Position numbers and translations under genes: made by a program | Notes under the pieces: generated by a model | What the model saw: the letters and a program-made list of their open reading frames with translations, nothing else | Databases searched by the model: none | Told to the model about the DNA's origin: nothing | NCBI RefSeq assembly: GCF_000300335.1 | Contig: NZ_AMRM01000007.1 | Location: 1-64,000 of the forward strand | Direction of reading: 5' to 3' | DNA length: 64,000 bases | Source: Nitratireductor pacificus pht-3B | GTDB lineage: Bacteria; Pseudomonadota; Alphaproteobacteria; Rhizobiales; Rhizobiaceae | In this document: positions 17,240 through 27,800 of the stretch, one piece after another | Layout: each line of letters opens with the position of its first letter | Numbering within the stretch: the first letter of the stretch is position 1

Positions 17240-18012
17240 CGGAGCTGCTCCCGGAGCGCCACGATGCCGCCGACGACGATGATCGCCGGCGAGCCGAAAC
17301 CCTGGCGTTCCGCCTCTTCGACCAGGTTGCCCAGATCGGCGGTGAGGATGCGTTCGCGCGGGGTTGTCGCGTCCATGATCAGCGCGGCCGGCGTTTCGGC
17401 GGCAAGTCCGCCTTCCGTCAGCGCCGCGACGATCAGCTTCAGCCTGTGCATGCCCATATAGATGACGATGGGCTGCCCGGTCCGGGCGAGCGCCGTCCAG
17501 TCGAGATCGTCCGGCGTTCCGGCGGCGTGGCCGGTGGCGAAGATGACGGCCTTGTTCACGCCGCGCATGGTTGCCGGGATGCCGGCATCGGCGAGCGCGC
17601 CGACCGCCGAGGTGATGCCCGGCAGGAAGCGGAACGGAATGCCGGCGCGGGCGAGCACGAAGGCCTCCTCGCCGCCGCGTCCGAACATGTTCGGATCGCC
17701 GCCCTTCAGCCGCAGGACGCGGCGGCCCGCCCTTGCCTCCGCGACCAGCAGCCGGTTGATCTCGTCCTGGCTTGTCGAGGGCTGCCCGGCGCGCTTGCCC
17801 ACATAGTGATGCGCGGCCTGCGGTGCGGCCTTCAGCACGGCGGGATCGACCAGCGCATCGTAGACGACGCTGTCGGCCTCGGAGAGCGCCGCCAGCACGC
17901 CGAGCGTCAGGCATGAAAGCCCGCCGGGGCCGGCGCCGGCCAGCCAGACGTGGCCGGGTTCGAAGTGTTCCGGCGCGAAGCCGAGCCGGTCGAGGGCGGT
18001 GATCGTGCTCAT
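17236..18012 (-). CDS. cobA: CobA, uroporphyrinogen-III C-methyltransferase
   Basis: CobA makes precorrin-2 from uroporphyrinogen III with two SAM, the entry step into the corrin branch. The 258-residue protein shows the SUMT motifs [48 protein letters not shown] and [19 protein letters not shown] chose ATG 18012; the longer frame extends into cobM. Its stop overlaps cobB and its start overlaps the cobM stop by 4 nt, so cobM-cobA-cobB are coupled. Confidence 0.95.
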   Translation of the reverse strand: MSTITALDRLGFAPEHFEPGHVWLAGAGPGGLSCLTLGVLAALSEADSVVYDALVDPAVLKAAPQAAHHYVGKRAGQPSTSQDEINRLLVAEARAGRRVLRLKGGDPNMFGRGGEEAFVLARAGIPFRFLPGITSAVGALADAGIPATMRGVNKAVIFATGHAAGTPDDLDWTALARTGQPIVIYMGMHRLKLIVAALTEGGLAAETPAALIMDATTPRERILTADLGNLVEEAERQGFGSPAIIVVGGIVALREQLR

Positions 18013-18773
18013 AGGCCCTCGCGTCCGCGGAAGCGGCGTTGGTATTCGGCGCTGTAGAGCGCGCTTTCGCGAAAATCCTCCGCCGCCAGGCCCGGCCCGA
18101 CGAAGATCAGCGCCGTGCGGTCGATGGGATCCTTCGCCACCGCCGCCTCGATGGTGCCGAGCGTTCCGCGCAGGATGCGCTCGTCCGGCCAGGTGGCGCG
18201 CACGACGATGGCGACGGGGCAGTCCGCGCCGTAGAAGGGCGTCAGCTCGGCGACGACGCGGTCGAGCGCATGGATCGCCAGGTGGATGGCAAGCGTCGCT
18301 CCGGTGGCGGCGAAGCCCGGCAGCGTCTCGCCCGCAGGCATTTTTGAGGCCCGGCCCGAGATGCGCGTCAGGACGAGGCTCTGCGCCACCTCGGGAATGG
18401 TCAGCTCGCGGCCGAGTGCGGCGGCGGCGGCCGAGAAGGACGGCACGCCCGGCGTCAACGTATAGGGGATGCCCAGCCGGTCGAGCCGGCGCATCTGCTC
18501 GGCGACGGCGCTCCACACGGAGAGATCGCCCGAATGCAGCCGAGCCACGTCGTGCCCCGCCGCGTGGGCGGCCATATACTCGGCCTCAATCTCCTCCAGC
18601 GCCATCGGCGCGGTGTTGACGATGCGTGCGCCTTCCGGGCAGTGCGCCAGAAGCTCCGGCGGCACCAGAGAGCCGGCATAGAGGCAGACGGGACAGCGTC
18701 CGATGAGGTCGCGCCCGCGCACGGTGATGAGGTCGGCGGCGCCGGGGCCGGCGCCGATGAAATGAACGGTCAT
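18009..18773 (-). CDS. cobM: CobM, precorrin-4 C11-methyltransferase
   Basis: CobM adds the C-11 methyl group to precorrin-4. The 254-residue product begins [18 protein letters not shown], followed by [28 protein letters not shown] and [16 protein letters not shown], all standard for this methylase. ATG 18773 overlaps the cobE stop as ATGA. It forms a tight coupled run with cobE upstream and cobA downstream. Confidence 0.95.
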   Translation of the reverse strand: MTVHFIGAGPGAADLITVRGRDLIGRCPVCLYAGSLVPPELLAHCPEGARIVNTAPMALEEIEAEYMAAHAAGHDVARLHSGDLSVWSAVAEQMRRLDRLGIPYTLTPGVPSFSAAAAALGRELTIPEVAQSLVLTRISGRASKMPAGETLPGFAATGATLAIHLAIHALDRVVAELTPFYGADCPVAIVVRATWPDERILRGTLGTIEAAVAKDPIDRTALIFVGPGLAAEDFRESALYSAEYQRRFRGREGL

Positions 18774-19156
18774 GGTTGGTTTCCGGTTATGGCGATGGCG
18801 CAGGTGGCGCCGTTGTGGACGTGTCTCGGGCCGAGCAGGCGGCCCACTGGACCGCAGGCGGCAAGGGCGGCGGCTTCGCTGGCGGAGCCGGCGCCGGTGG
18901 CGCGCAGCGAGGCGCTGGAAGTGGTGAGGCAGCGCGGCGCGGCGTCCCGAAGGGCGTCCTCGTCGGGAACGATCAGCGGCAGACCGAGACGGTGCGCGAC
19001 CTCGCGGAAAGCCGGTTCGCCCTCCTTGCGCGGCACGGTGGCGAGCGCCGACAGCACGGCGCGCGTTAGCCCGTGCGCGCCGAGCGCCCGGTCGATGGCC
19101 GCCAGCACCGTGTCGGGCACGACATCGCTCCTGCTTCCCAGCCCGGCGCAGATCAT
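18770..19156 (-). CDS. cobE: CobE, cobalamin biosynthesis protein (CbiG C-terminal-like)
   Basis: A small protein of 128 residues, related to the C-terminal part of CbiG. It starts [13 protein letters not shown], where the CAGLG-R motif is typical, and ends in [19 protein letters not shown]. CobE is needed for aerobic corrin synthesis but its precise role is not well defined. I chose ATG 19156 because it overlaps the cobL stop as ATGA and has GGAG 6 nt upstream; the alternative ATG 19174 has no ribosome site. Its stop overlaps cobM as ATGA. Confidence 0.88.
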   Translation of the reverse strand: MICAGLGSRSDVVPDTVLAAIDRALGAHGLTRAVLSALATVPRKEGEPAFREVAHRLGLPLIVPDEDALRDAAPRCLTTSSASLRATGAGSASEAAALAACGPVGRLLGPRHVHNGATCAIAITGNQP

Positions 19157-20391
19157 GGCTTGCTCCAGCGCCATTGCAGGACGGGCAGCGACGGCCGCAG
19201 CGCCGTCATGCCGCCGACCGACGCGGCGCGGGCGATGGCGATCTCCACCAGGTCACCGCCGAGCGCCGCATGGCGCTCGAGCAGGACGGCCTGCATCTCC
19301 AGGGTCACCGCATTGGCGACGAGCCTTCCGCCGGGCGCGAGCGCCGCGACGGCGGCGTCCATGACGCCCGGCGCGCTGCCGCCGCCGCCGACGAAGACCG
19401 CGTCGGGCGCGGGCAGGTCGCCGAGCGCCTGCGGTGCCGCGCCGGTCACCACGCGGAGATCGGGCACGCCGAACGCTTCGGCGTTGCGGCCGATGCGCCC
19501 GGCGCGCGCCGCGTCGGCCTCGATGGCGATGGCCGAGAGCGAGCCGTGCTGGCGCATCCACTCGATGGAGACCGAGCCGGATCCCGCGCCGATGTCCCAG
19601 AGAAGCTGGCCGCGCCGGGGCTGCAGCGCGGCCAGCGTCACGGCGCGCACTTCCGGCTTGGTGATCTGGCCGTCATGTTCGAACAACGCATCGTCCAGCC
19701 CCGTGCCGAGCGGCAGGACGCGGGCCTGCGGCGCGGCGACGACCTCGATGGCGATGACGTTGAGATCGTCGAAGCGGCGATCCCCGACCGTCCCTGCCGT
19801 GAAGGCCGCGTGGCTTTCGCGCGGCCCGCCCAGCGCTTCGAGCACATGGAAACGGGAACCGCCGAAACCCGCCTCGGTCATGAGCGCGGCGATCGCCGCC
19901 GGCGCCTTGCCGTCGGAGGTGAGGGCGAGGATGCGGCAGCTCGGATGCAGCAGCGGGCGGATCGGGGCGATGGGCCTGCCATGCAGCGACACCGTCTCCA
20001 CCGCTTGCAGCGGCCAGCCGAGCCGGGCGGCGGCGAGGCTGAAGGCGGAGGGTGCGGAAAGAACGCGCATCTCGCCGGCGTCGATGCGCCGCGCCAGCGT
20101 CGCGCCGACGCCGAATTGGAACGGGTCGCCCGACGCGAGGACGCAGACGCGACGGCCGTGCAGCGCTTCGATGGCGTCGATGGCCTTCTCGAACGGCGAC
20201 GGCCAGGGGCATCGCTCGCCGGCGATCAGCGCTTCCGCCAGCGCCAGATGGCGGTGGCCGCCGAAGACGAATTCGGCGTCGCCGACCGCATCGCGCGCGG
20301 CGCTGCTCAGGCCCGCTACACCGTCCTCGCCGATGCCGACGATGGTGAGCCACGGACGGGTGCCGGAGTTCTTGGGAGAGACGGGCTTCAT
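19153..20391 (-). CDS. cobL: CobL, precorrin-6Y C5,15-methyltransferase (decarboxylating)
   Basis: A two-domain enzyme of 412 residues. The N-terminal CbiE-like half ([49 protein letters not shown]) and the C-terminal CbiT-like half ([30 protein letters not shown]) together methylate C-5 and C-15 and decarboxylate the C-12 acetate of precorrin-6B. ATG 20391 begins [10 protein letters not shown]; the open frame continues upstream into the repeat at 20421-20591 but that part is not protein-like. It is the first gene of the cobL-E-M-A-B-S-T-F run. Confidence 0.94.
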   Translation of the reverse strand: MKPVSPKNSGTRPWLTIVGIGEDGVAGLSSAARDAVGDAEFVFGGHRHLALAEALIAGERCPWPSPFEKAIDAIEALHGRRVCVLASGDPFQFGVGATLARRIDAGEMRVLSAPSAFSLAAARLGWPLQAVETVSLHGRPIAPIRPLLHPSCRILALTSDGKAPAAIAALMTEAGFGGSRFHVLEALGGPRESHAAFTAGTVGDRRFDDLNVIAIEVVAAPQARVLPLGTGLDDALFEHDGQITKPEVRAVTLAALQPRRGQLLWDIGAGSGSVSIEWMRQHGSLSAIAIEADAARAGRIGRNAEAFGVPDLRVVTGAAPQALGDLPAPDAVFVGGGGSAPGVMDAAVAALAPGGRLVANAVTLEMQAVLLERHAALGGDLVEIAIARAASVGGMTALRPSLPVLQWRWSKP

Positions 20392-20420
20392 CGGCTTCTG
20401 GGCGCGCGCGGCGCGCGGCA

Positions 20421-20591
20421 CACCCCCCTCTGGCCTGCCGGCCATCTCCCCCTCAAGGGGGTAGATCGGCGGTGGGATGGGTTTCGCCGATCGCGAGCGA
20501 ATCCGACCCCTCCCCTCAAGGGGGAGGGAAGAAAGTCGCCGCGCTTCATCATCCCCCTCCCCCTTGAGGGGAGGGGTAAGGGGTGGGGGTA
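20421..20591. repeat. Palindromic intergenic element, family A copy 3 (compound)
   Basis: The left arm matches the other family A elements, but the right part is a different C-rich palindrome (CCCCTCCCCTCAAGGGGG with its inverted partner about 45 bp away). It fills most of the 333-bp divergent gap between cobL and cobK. This copy looks like a mosaic of two palindrome types. The remaining gap (20592-20724) contains a short TTCGACAAGCTCA piece at about 20644 that resembles one arm of the element at 32273-32393; no riboswitch is seen in it. Confidence 0.75.
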
Positions 20592-20724
20592 CCGCGCCGT
20601 CTGAGGCGATGTCCCTGCGCATCTCCAGCAGATGGCCGCCCCATTCGACAAGCTCAGGAGGCCAGAGAGATGCGCGCCACGCGCCTGCGCTTCCAGCGGC
20701 AGCCGAAACATTCTAGAAAACCCC

Positions 20725-21495
20725 ATGGCCACCCACATCCTCATCCTTGGCGGAACGGGCGAGGCGCGGCGGCTGGCGGAAAGGCTTGCCGGCCGCACGG
20801 AGCTGCGCGTCGTCACCTCGCTTGCCGGACGGACCAGCGCGCCGCAGATGCCGGCGGGCGTCGTGCGCGTTGGCGGGTTCGGCGGGCCGGAGGGCCTTGC
20901 CCGCTATCTGCGCGACGAGAACATCGGCCTGATGGTCGACGCCACGCACCCTTTCGCCGCGCGCATGGCGCGCAACGCGGCAGAGGCGGCGGCGGAAACG
21001 GCAATCCCGTTGATCACCCTGATGCGGCCGCCCTGGCAGCCCGTCGCCGGCGACGACTGGCGCGCGGCGGCCAGCATGGCCGAGGCGGCGCGCCTGCTCG
21101 GCGACGTGCCGTGCCGCGTGTTCCTCGCCATCGGCCGGCAGGAGGTCGGCGCCTTCGCCGGCGCGCCGCAACATCACTATCTGGTGCGCAGCGTCGAGCC
21201 GGTCGACCCGGCGCATCTGCCGCCCGATGCCGAGTGCATCCTTGCGCGCGGCCCGTTCTCTGAAAGTGATGAAACCGCGCTGCTGAAGGAGCATCGCTGC
21301 GAGATTGTGATCGCCAAGAACAGCGGCGGTGCGGCGACCTATGCGAAGATCGCCGCAGCCCGCGCGCTGGGCCTGCCCGTGATCATGATCGACCGGCCCA
21401 AGCAGACCGGCGTCGCCACTGTCGGGACGGTCGATGACGCGCTGCAGTGGATCGGCGATCATGTCGGCCTCCCTGCCGCGGAGCGCGGCGCATAG
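20725..21495 (+). CDS. cobK: CobK, precorrin-6A reductase
   Basis: CobK reduces precorrin-6A to 6B with NADPH. The 256-residue protein opens with THILILGGTGEARRLAERLA and contains LMVDATHPFAARMARNA, FLAIGRQEVGAFAG and IVIAKNSGGAATYAKI, which are the CobK/CbiJ signatures. I chose ATG 20725; an in-frame ATG at 20632 would translate part of a repeat. It is the only corrin-ring gene here on the plus strand, diverges from cobL and converges with cobJ, overlapping it by 37 bp at the 3' ends. Confidence 0.94.
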   Translation: MATHILILGGTGEARRLAERLAGRTELRVVTSLAGRTSAPQMPAGVVRVGGFGGPEGLARYLRDENIGLMVDATHPFAARMARNAAEAAAETAIPLITLMRPPWQPVAGDDWRAAASMAEAARLLGDVPCRVFLAIGRQEVGAFAGAPQHHYLVRSVEPVDPAHLPPDAECILARGPFSESDETALLKEHRCEIVIAKNSGGAATYAKIAAARALGLPVIMIDRPKQTGVATVGTVDDALQWIGDHVGLPAAERGA

Positions 21496-22223
21496 ACCAG
21501 CGGCGGCAGGCCGTCGCGGGCGATGAGGCGGGTCTCCGGCGATCCGATGATCACGCAGGTCGCCATGTCGGCCATCTCGCCGCGCGCCTCGGCGAGCGGC
21601 ACGACCGTCATGCGCTCGTCGGGCCGGCCGGCGGCCCGGCCGAACACGACCGGCGTTGTAGCCGGCAAAATTCCCTGCACGATTTCCAGCGCCTTGCCGA
21701 GCTGCCAGGGGCGGGCGCGGCTGATCGGGTTGTAGAGCGCGATGACGAAGCCGGCGCCGGCAGCGGCGGCTAGCCGTTCCTCGATCAGCGTCCAGGGCTT
21801 CAGATTGTCGGACAGCGAGATCGCGCAGAAATCATGCCCCAGCGGCGCGCCGACGCGGGCTGCGACGGCCAGCATGGCGGTGATGCCCGGAACGATCTCC
21901 AGCTCGAGCGCGCGCCATTCGGCCGGGCCGTGCTCGATGGCCTCGCAGACGGCGGCGGCCATGGCGAAGACGCCGGCATCGCCCCCGGAGACGACGGCGA
22001 CGCTTCTCCCCGAGGCCGCCATCTCCAGCGCGGCGCGGGCGCGCGCCAGTTCCTCGCGATTGTCCGAGGCATGGCGCGCCTGCCGGTCGTTCAGGTCGAG
22101 CCGGTCGAGATAGGGCGCGTAGCCGAAGAAGTCGGTCGCCGCGGCAATCGCCGCGCGCGCCTGCGGCGTCGTCTGCGCTGCATTGCCGGGGCCGGTGCCG
22201 ATGATGGTGAGGCGCCCGCTCAT
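21459..22223 (-). CDS. cobJ: CobJ, precorrin-3B C17-methyltransferase
   Basis: CobJ methylates C-17 and drives ring contraction of precorrin-3B to give precorrin-4. The 254-residue protein has LTIIGTGPGNAAQTTPQARA, FFGYAPYLDRL, VVSGGDAGVFAMAAAV, the Pro-rich VPGITAMLAVAARVG loop and IALYNPISRARPWQ. ATG 22223 overlaps the cobI stop by 4 nt. It is the last gene of the cobN-G-H-I-J run and its 3' end overlaps that of cobK. Confidence 0.95.
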   Translation of the reverse strand: MSGRLTIIGTGPGNAAQTTPQARAAIAAATDFFGYAPYLDRLDLNDRQARHASDNREELARARAALEMAASGRSVAVVSGGDAGVFAMAAAVCEAIEHGPAEWRALELEIVPGITAMLAVAARVGAPLGHDFCAISLSDNLKPWTLIEERLAAAAGAGFVIALYNPISRARPWQLGKALEIVQGILPATTPVVFGRAAGRPDERMTVVPLAEARGEMADMATCVIIGSPETRLIARDGLPPLVYAPRSAAGRPT

Positions 22224-22960
22224 GCGGCTTCTCCCTGCGGCTTCGCCTGCCAGCCGGGGCCGAGGATGAGCGAGAAATAGGGCGCTTCGTCGTCGGCTTT
22301 GTCGGCGAGGTCCTGCGTCCGCGTGTCGTCCATCGTGCCGCGTTCCACATAGACCGCGCCGGTGAGCTTGCCGGCGGCTGCCAGCGCCCGGCGGATCTTC
22401 GCCAGGTTGCGCCCGACCTTCATGATGACGAAGCCTTCCGTGTCCGACAGCCGGCGGATCAGTTCCGCCTCCGGCAAGGTGCCGGGCAGGATGCTGAGAA
22501 TGTCGTCGCCCTGCACGATGGGCAGGCCGGCCTGCGACCAGCAGCCGGACATGGCGGTGATGCCGGGGATGACGCGCGCGGGATAGCGTGATGCGAGCCG
22601 CACATGCAGATGCATGTAGGAGCCGTAGAACAGCGGGTCGCCCTCGCTTAGCACCGCCACGTCGCGGCCGGCGCGCAGATGGTCTTCGACGCGTGCGGCG
22701 GACTCCGCATAGAAGCTCTGGATGGCGCCGATATAGTCGGCATGCGCCTTGTCGATCTCCGTGGTCACGGGATAGTCGAGCGGCAGTTCGACGACCGATG
22801 GTTTCAGCAGGCCCTCGACCGTGCGGCGCGCATTGCCCTTGCGCCCGCGCTTGGCGAAATGCGCCACCACGTCGGCGCTCTCCAGAACGCGCAGGGCCTT
22901 CAGGGTCAGAAGCTCGGGATCGCCGGGGCCGGTGCCGACGCCGATTAAGGTACCGGTCAT
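22220..22960 (-). CDS. cobI: CobI, precorrin-2 C20-methyltransferase
   Basis: CobI converts precorrin-2 to precorrin-3A with SAM. The 246-residue product has GVGTGPGDPELLTLKALRVL, VAVLSEGDPLFYGSYMHLH and VIPGITAMSGCWSQAGLPIV, the family signatures. ATG 22960 overlaps the cobH stop by 4 nt (ATGA) and the longer open frame upstream lies within cobH. It is coupled to cobH upstream and cobJ downstream. Confidence 0.95.
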   Translation of the reverse strand: MTGTLIGVGTGPGDPELLTLKALRVLESADVVAHFAKRGRKGNARRTVEGLLKPSVVELPLDYPVTTEIDKAHADYIGAIQSFYAESAARVEDHLRAGRDVAVLSEGDPLFYGSYMHLHVRLASRYPARVIPGITAMSGCWSQAGLPIVQGDDILSILPGTLPEAELIRRLSDTEGFVIMKVGRNLAKIRRALAAAGKLTGAVYVERGTMDDTRTQDLADKADDEAPYFSLILGPGWQAKPQGEAA

Positions 22961-23589
22961 AGGCCGGCCCTCGCCAGTGCGTTGACGGCAGCGGCCGTCA
23001 TGGCGCTGCCGCCCATGCGCCCGCGGACGATGGCGAAGGGAATGCCGAGGCCGCTCTCGGCCAGCGCCTCCTTCGATTCCATCGCGCCGACGAAGCCGAC
23101 GGGCATGCCGATGATGGCGGCGGGCCTGGGCGCGCCGGCGGCCAGCATGTCGAGCAGGTGGAACAGGGCGGTCGGCGCGTTGCCGATGGCGACCAGCGCG
23201 CCCTCCAGCCGCTCGCCCCACAGTTCCAGCGCCGCCGCCGACCGCGTGTTGCCGATCTCCTCCGCCAGCACCGCCGTGCGCGGATCGCGCAGGGTGCAGA
23301 TGACGTCGCTGTCGGCGGGCAGGCGCGTGCGGGTGACGCCGCGCGCCACCATCTCCGCATCGCACAGGATCGGTGCACCGGCTTTCAGCGCCCCGCGCCC
23401 GGCCTCGACGAAGCCCGGCGAGAAGACGAAGTGCCGCGCCGCCTCGACCAGCCCGCAGGCGTGGATCATGCGCACGGCCACATCCGCCTCGTCGTCCGAG
23501 AAGCGGGCAAGGTCCGCTTCGGCGCGGATGATGGCGAAGGACCGCGCGTAGATGGCGTTGCCGTCGCGGATGTAGTCGGTTTCAGGCAT
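22957..23589 (-). CDS. cobH: CobH, precorrin-8X methylmutase
   Basis: CobH moves the C-11 methyl to C-12 to form hydrogenobyrinic acid. The 210-residue protein has the catalytic-His region VRMIHACGLVEAARHFVFSP, ILCDAEMVARGVTR, GNAPTALFHLLDML and GMPVGFVGAMESKEAL. The start ATG 23589 shares one base with the cobG stop. It lies between cobG and cobI in the coupled run. Confidence 0.95.
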   Translation of the reverse strand: MPETDYIRDGNAIYARSFAIIRAEADLARFSDDEADVAVRMIHACGLVEAARHFVFSPGFVEAGRGALKAGAPILCDAEMVARGVTRTRLPADSDVICTLRDPRTAVLAEEIGNTRSAAALELWGERLEGALVAIGNAPTALFHLLDMLAAGAPRPAAIIGMPVGFVGAMESKEALAESGLGIPFAIVRGRMGGSAMTAAAVNALARAGL

Positions 23590-24806
23590 CAGGATTTCTT
23601 TCGGCGGGGCGTGGTGCGATGCGCTTCGCCACGCTCGGTGAGGAAGGTCTCGAGGGCGCCGTCCGGCATGGCGCCATCGGCGGAAAGGATGCAGTCTCGC
23701 TTGCGGCCGATCAGCGTAGCCTTGCGACCGAAGGGCTGCGCGCAAAGCTTGACGCAGGCGGAAAGATGCACGCGGAAGGACCCGTCGAGCAGGCCCGACC
23801 CGGCGAGGTCCCGCCCGACGGCCTTGGCGTCGAAGAAGGCGGCGGCGCAGGACGGCGCGCCGGCGCAGGCGACGATGAGAAGACGGGTGTCTTCGGCATC
23901 CACGATGAAATCCAGCTCCCGGGCGGTGGCGCGCAGCGCGGTCACCCTGCCGTGCGGCAGGCCGAGGACGACCAGCCCGCCGCCCGGCGCCAGCCGGATC
24001 TCGCGCGCGCCGTCCGCCGCCTCGGCGAAGCGGGCGAGGTCCGCGCCGCGCGCCTGGCCGAAGGACATGGCGAAGCCGTGGGCCGTCTCTCCGCCGCGCA
24101 GAGGGAAATCGCCGACCGGCGTCGGGTGATCGAACGCCGGGGGGGAGGATGCCGGCGTCAGCCCCCCCGCGAGTTCATCCAGCACCTCGTCGCGCAGATG
24201 CTGGGCGCGCATCAATCCGGTCCTGTCGACCAGCAGGCCGAGGATGGCGACGGCGGTCGCGGCGGCATGGTCGGCGTCGGCCTGGCCGAGCCAACGGGCG
24301 GTTGCGCCATTGCCGCCGACGCCGATGCGCCACTGGCCATCCGGCGCCGCCTCGATCCTGATGTCCGCGCTGATCTCCGCCAGATGCAGGGCGCCGCCGC
24401 CATCGACCATGACCGAAACCTTCGGCGCGAGCGCTTCGGCCAGACCGTTCTTTGCGATCAGCCGCGTGATCCTGTCCACGAGGGGCAGGGGGTTGGCGAT
24501 CTCGTCGGCGGCGGAGCCGGCGAGCGGTCCGGTCTCCACCTGCAGCCCGTCGGCGAGGCCGAGTTCCAGTTCGCAGATGCGCTCGGCAAGGAGCGGCGCG
24601 CTCTCCGCCGTCAGTCCGCGCACCTGCAGCTTGCCGCGCGAGGTGATCTCGACGAGGCCGTTGCCGTGTTGCTCCGCCGCCTCGCCGATTGCCTTCAGCC
24701 GCGAGGGCGTGAGCCGGCCCGGCGCGGGCGCGAAGCGCACCAGAAGGCCGTCGCCGGTCTGCATGGGCTTGAGGAGGGTGGGGCAGGCGCCGCGCCGCAT
24801 CGTCAT
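23589..24806 (-). CDS. cobG: CobG, precorrin-3B synthase
   Basis: CobG is the O2-dependent monooxygenase that makes precorrin-3B, which marks this as the aerobic pathway. The 405-residue protein resembles sulfite reductases: an N-terminal ferredoxin-like half (LLVRFAPAPGRLTPSRL) and a C-terminal half with the cysteine pattern CAGAPSCAAAFFDAK and HLSACVKLCAQP for the siroheme/4Fe-4S-type cluster. ATG 24806 overlaps the cobN stop as ATGA. Its stop adjoins cobH. Confidence 0.92.
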   Translation of the reverse strand: MTMRRGACPTLLKPMQTGDGLLVRFAPAPGRLTPSRLKAIGEAAEQHGNGLVEITSRGKLQVRGLTAESAPLLAERICELELGLADGLQVETGPLAGSAADEIANPLPLVDRITRLIAKNGLAEALAPKVSVMVDGGGALHLAEISADIRIEAAPDGQWRIGVGGNGATARWLGQADADHAAATAVAILGLLVDRTGLMRAQHLRDEVLDELAGGLTPASSPPAFDHPTPVGDFPLRGGETAHGFAMSFGQARGADLARFAEAADGAREIRLAPGGGLVVLGLPHGRVTALRATARELDFIVDAEDTRLLIVACAGAPSCAAAFFDAKAVGRDLAGSGLLDGSFRVHLSACVKLCAQPFGRKATLIGRKRDCILSADGAMPDGALETFLTERGEAHRTTPRRKKS

Positions 24807-27800
24807 GCCGCGGCCTCCGCGATCAGCGCCGCGAGGTCGCCGTCGATGGCGTTGCGGCGCGGGTGCCAAAGGCCTCGCCGCCGCGCCGCCGCGAACCGCT
24901 CGGCCATGGCACGGGCGGCTTCCGGGTTCTCGTGCAGCAGGAAGGCGCGAACGGCCTCGTCTCCCAGATAGGCGTCGAACACGGCTTCGATCAGCGCGCC
25001 GGGAACGGCGTCAGTGGTTTCGGCGAAGGCCACCAGCCGGTCCACCGTCTCGGCCAGCTCCGCCGCGCCGCGCGGCCCGTGCCGCAACTGCCCGGCGATG
25101 AAGCCCGGGTTGACCGCCCGGGCGCGCACCGTGCGGGCGATCGCCTGCGCCAGGGAGCGGGCGCGCGGGCGCTGCGGATCGGTGGTGTCGAGCACCACCA
25201 GATCGGCCTTGCCGCCCAGCGCCTCGACGGCTGCTGCGAACCCGCCGATGAAGGCCACGTCGGCCGATCCTTCGAGGATGTCGCGGCCGGCGTCGTCGCC
25301 CGTATGGAGCAGCATGTCGGCCGCGGCGACCTGCGCCGCGAAGGCGCCTTCGGCAGGCCTGCCCTCGCCCTCGGCGCCGCCGAAGGAATGGGATGCGCCA
25401 TCCAGATAGGCCTGGCCCAGTTCCGCGCGGTCATGCCAGTCGCCGCGCGCCAGCTTCTCTTCGAGGCCTGCGCCATAGGTGCCGGGGGCCGAGCCGAACA
25501 CGCGTGGCGGGATCGCGCCGCCGGCCCGTGCGGCGGCGGCCAGCGGGTTCTCGTCGTCGCCTTCGTCGCGCGCGGCGACGGCGGCCGAGGCGGTGTCGAG
25601 CAGGGCGATCTGCGTCGGGAACATGTCGCGGAACAGGCCGGAAATACGCCAGGTGACGTCGACGCGCGGCCGGCCGAGGCTGGCCGGCGGCAGCACCTCG
25701 ATGCCGGTCACGCGGCCCGTCGCGGCGTCCCATTGCGGGCGGCAGCCCATCAGCGCGAGACCCTGCGCGATCTCCTCGCCACCCGTGCGCAGGCTGGCGC
25801 TGCCCCAAAGGTCGATCACCAGCGCGCGCGGCCAGTCGCCATGCTCCTGGAGATAGGCGCGCACGGCTTCGTCGGCGGCAAGCTTGCCGAGCGCCGTTGC
25901 GGTCGGCGTCGGCAGGGTGCGCGGATCGGCGGTGAACATGTTGCGGCCCGTCGGCAGGACATCCGTGCGGTCGCGCGCCGGCGCCCCGGACGGGCCGGGC
26001 GGGATGTGCCGGCCATCGAGTGCGGCGAGCAGCGCGGCGCGCTCGGCGTCGGCGCAAGCTGCGCGCTCCGGCGTGTTTCCGGCTTCGGATGCCCGCCCAT
26101 AGATGTGCAGGCCGTCCTTGATGGCGAAATCCTTCAGGTCGCACAGCCAGGCGTCGATCTGCATCAGGGCCGCGTCCGTGTCCGCCGCGTCCGACACGCC
26201 GGCTTCGCGGGTGAGACCGGTGCGCTCCGCCGTCTCGACGATCAGGCGGGCCAGCCGGTCGCGGCGGCGGCGGTCGAGCCCGTCCGCCTGCGCATATTCG
26301 TCGACCAGCCTTTCCAGCTCCTGCTGGTCGCTTGAAAGGCCGGCGCCGATCAGCGGCGGCGTGAGATGGCCGAGGGTTACCGCGCCGATGCGCCGCTTGG
26401 CCTGCGCGGCCTCGCCGGGATTGCTGACGATGAAGGGATAGATGACGGGCAGGGCGCCCGCGACGATCTCGGGAAAGCAGTTCTCCGTCAGCGCGACGGT
26501 CTTGCCCGGCAGCCATTCCAGCGTGCCGTGCGCGCCGACATGGATCAGCGCGTCGATCCCGAGCGCCCCGCGCAGCCAGAAGCCGAAGGCGACCAGCGCA
26601 TGGCGCGGGGCGAGCGCCGGGTCGTGGTAATCGACGCGCCGGTCGGCGGCCCGGCCGCGATCCGGCGCCAGCGCCACCGTGACATTGCCGAAACGCGCGG
26701 CGCGAAAACCGAAGACGCCATCCTCGGCGTCGTCCCCGGCCGGTCCCCAGGTGGCGTCCAGCGTGTCTCGCGCCGCCTTGGGCAGGCCCGATAAGGATCT
26801 TTTGTAGTCGACTAATGAAATGCTCTCGGAAGCATCTTTCAGCGCCTGCATGAGGGCGCGCGGGGTTTCCGGAATACCGGAAACTGCATAGCCGGCTTCT
26901 TTCAGATCGTGCAGCATGGCGAGAACGCTGGCCGGCACGTCCAGGCCGACGGCATAGCCGGTGCGTCCCGGCGCGCTCGGATAGTCGGGCAGCAGGATCG
27001 CCAGCCGCCGCTCCGCCGCCGGTTTTACCCCCAGGGCGAGGACGGCCACAATGCGTGCGGCGACCTGCCTTATGCGGCCTGCCTCGGGGCGGTTGCGCTG
27101 CACGCCGAAAGACAGGCCCTCGTCCAGCGCCGCATCGTCCTTGAACGAGATGGCGCCGGCCATGATCCGGCCGTCGAGCTCCGGCAGCACCACATGCATG
27201 GCGAGATCGGCCGGCGCGAGGCCGCGCTGCCCCTCCTCCCAGGCCTGCCGCCTCGTGGTGGCGGTCACCACCTGGAAGACGGGCAGGCCGAGCCGGTCGA
27301 AGAGGGCCTGAGCGCCCGGTTCCGCGCCACTGGAAAACGCGGTCGCGGTGACCAGCGCCGACGCGCCGAGCTGCTGGACGGCTTCGGCGACGAGATCCGC
27401 CGCCTCGGCTTCGCGCAGGCTGGAGACGAAGACCGGCACCGGGCTGATGCCCTGCTCCGCAAGCGCGTCCGCGAGCGCGTCGATGGGGGCGATGTCGGCG
27501 GCCAGCAGCATCGAGCGGTAGAACAGGATCGGCACGACCGGCCGTGCGGCGTCGGGTGCGGTCGTGAAGAAATCCAGCGGCACGATGCCCTGGCCCGGCG
27601 CATAGAAGCCGGCCCTGGCGAGCGGCTTCGCCTCGGGCGCATCGACGGCGCGTCCGGCAAGCCGCGCCATGCGCCGCACCGCCGCGCGCATATTGTCCGG
27701 CCCGCCTTCGCGGAAGCAGGCGAGCAGCGCCATGCGCTCCTTCGGCGAAACGGTCGAGCGTTCGGCAAGTCTTGCGTCGTCGGCCTGCCCCTCGCCCGGC

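Noticed and set aside
15059-17461. An 800-residue plus-strand frame over cobB and cobS
   Set aside because: It lies opposite well-supported cob genes and its residue composition is that of an antisense shadow.
17240-17914. In-frame N-terminal extension of cobB
   Set aside because: It lies inside cobA in another frame; GTG 17239 with a ribosome site and GTGA overlap explains the start.
20632-20724. Earlier in-frame start for cobK at 20632
   Set aside because: The extra residues come from a repeat-like segment; ATG 20725 begins the conserved CobK N-terminus.
20592-20724. Possible cobalamin riboswitch before cobK
   Set aside because: No GCAACTGTAGGCGG core or B12 box is present.
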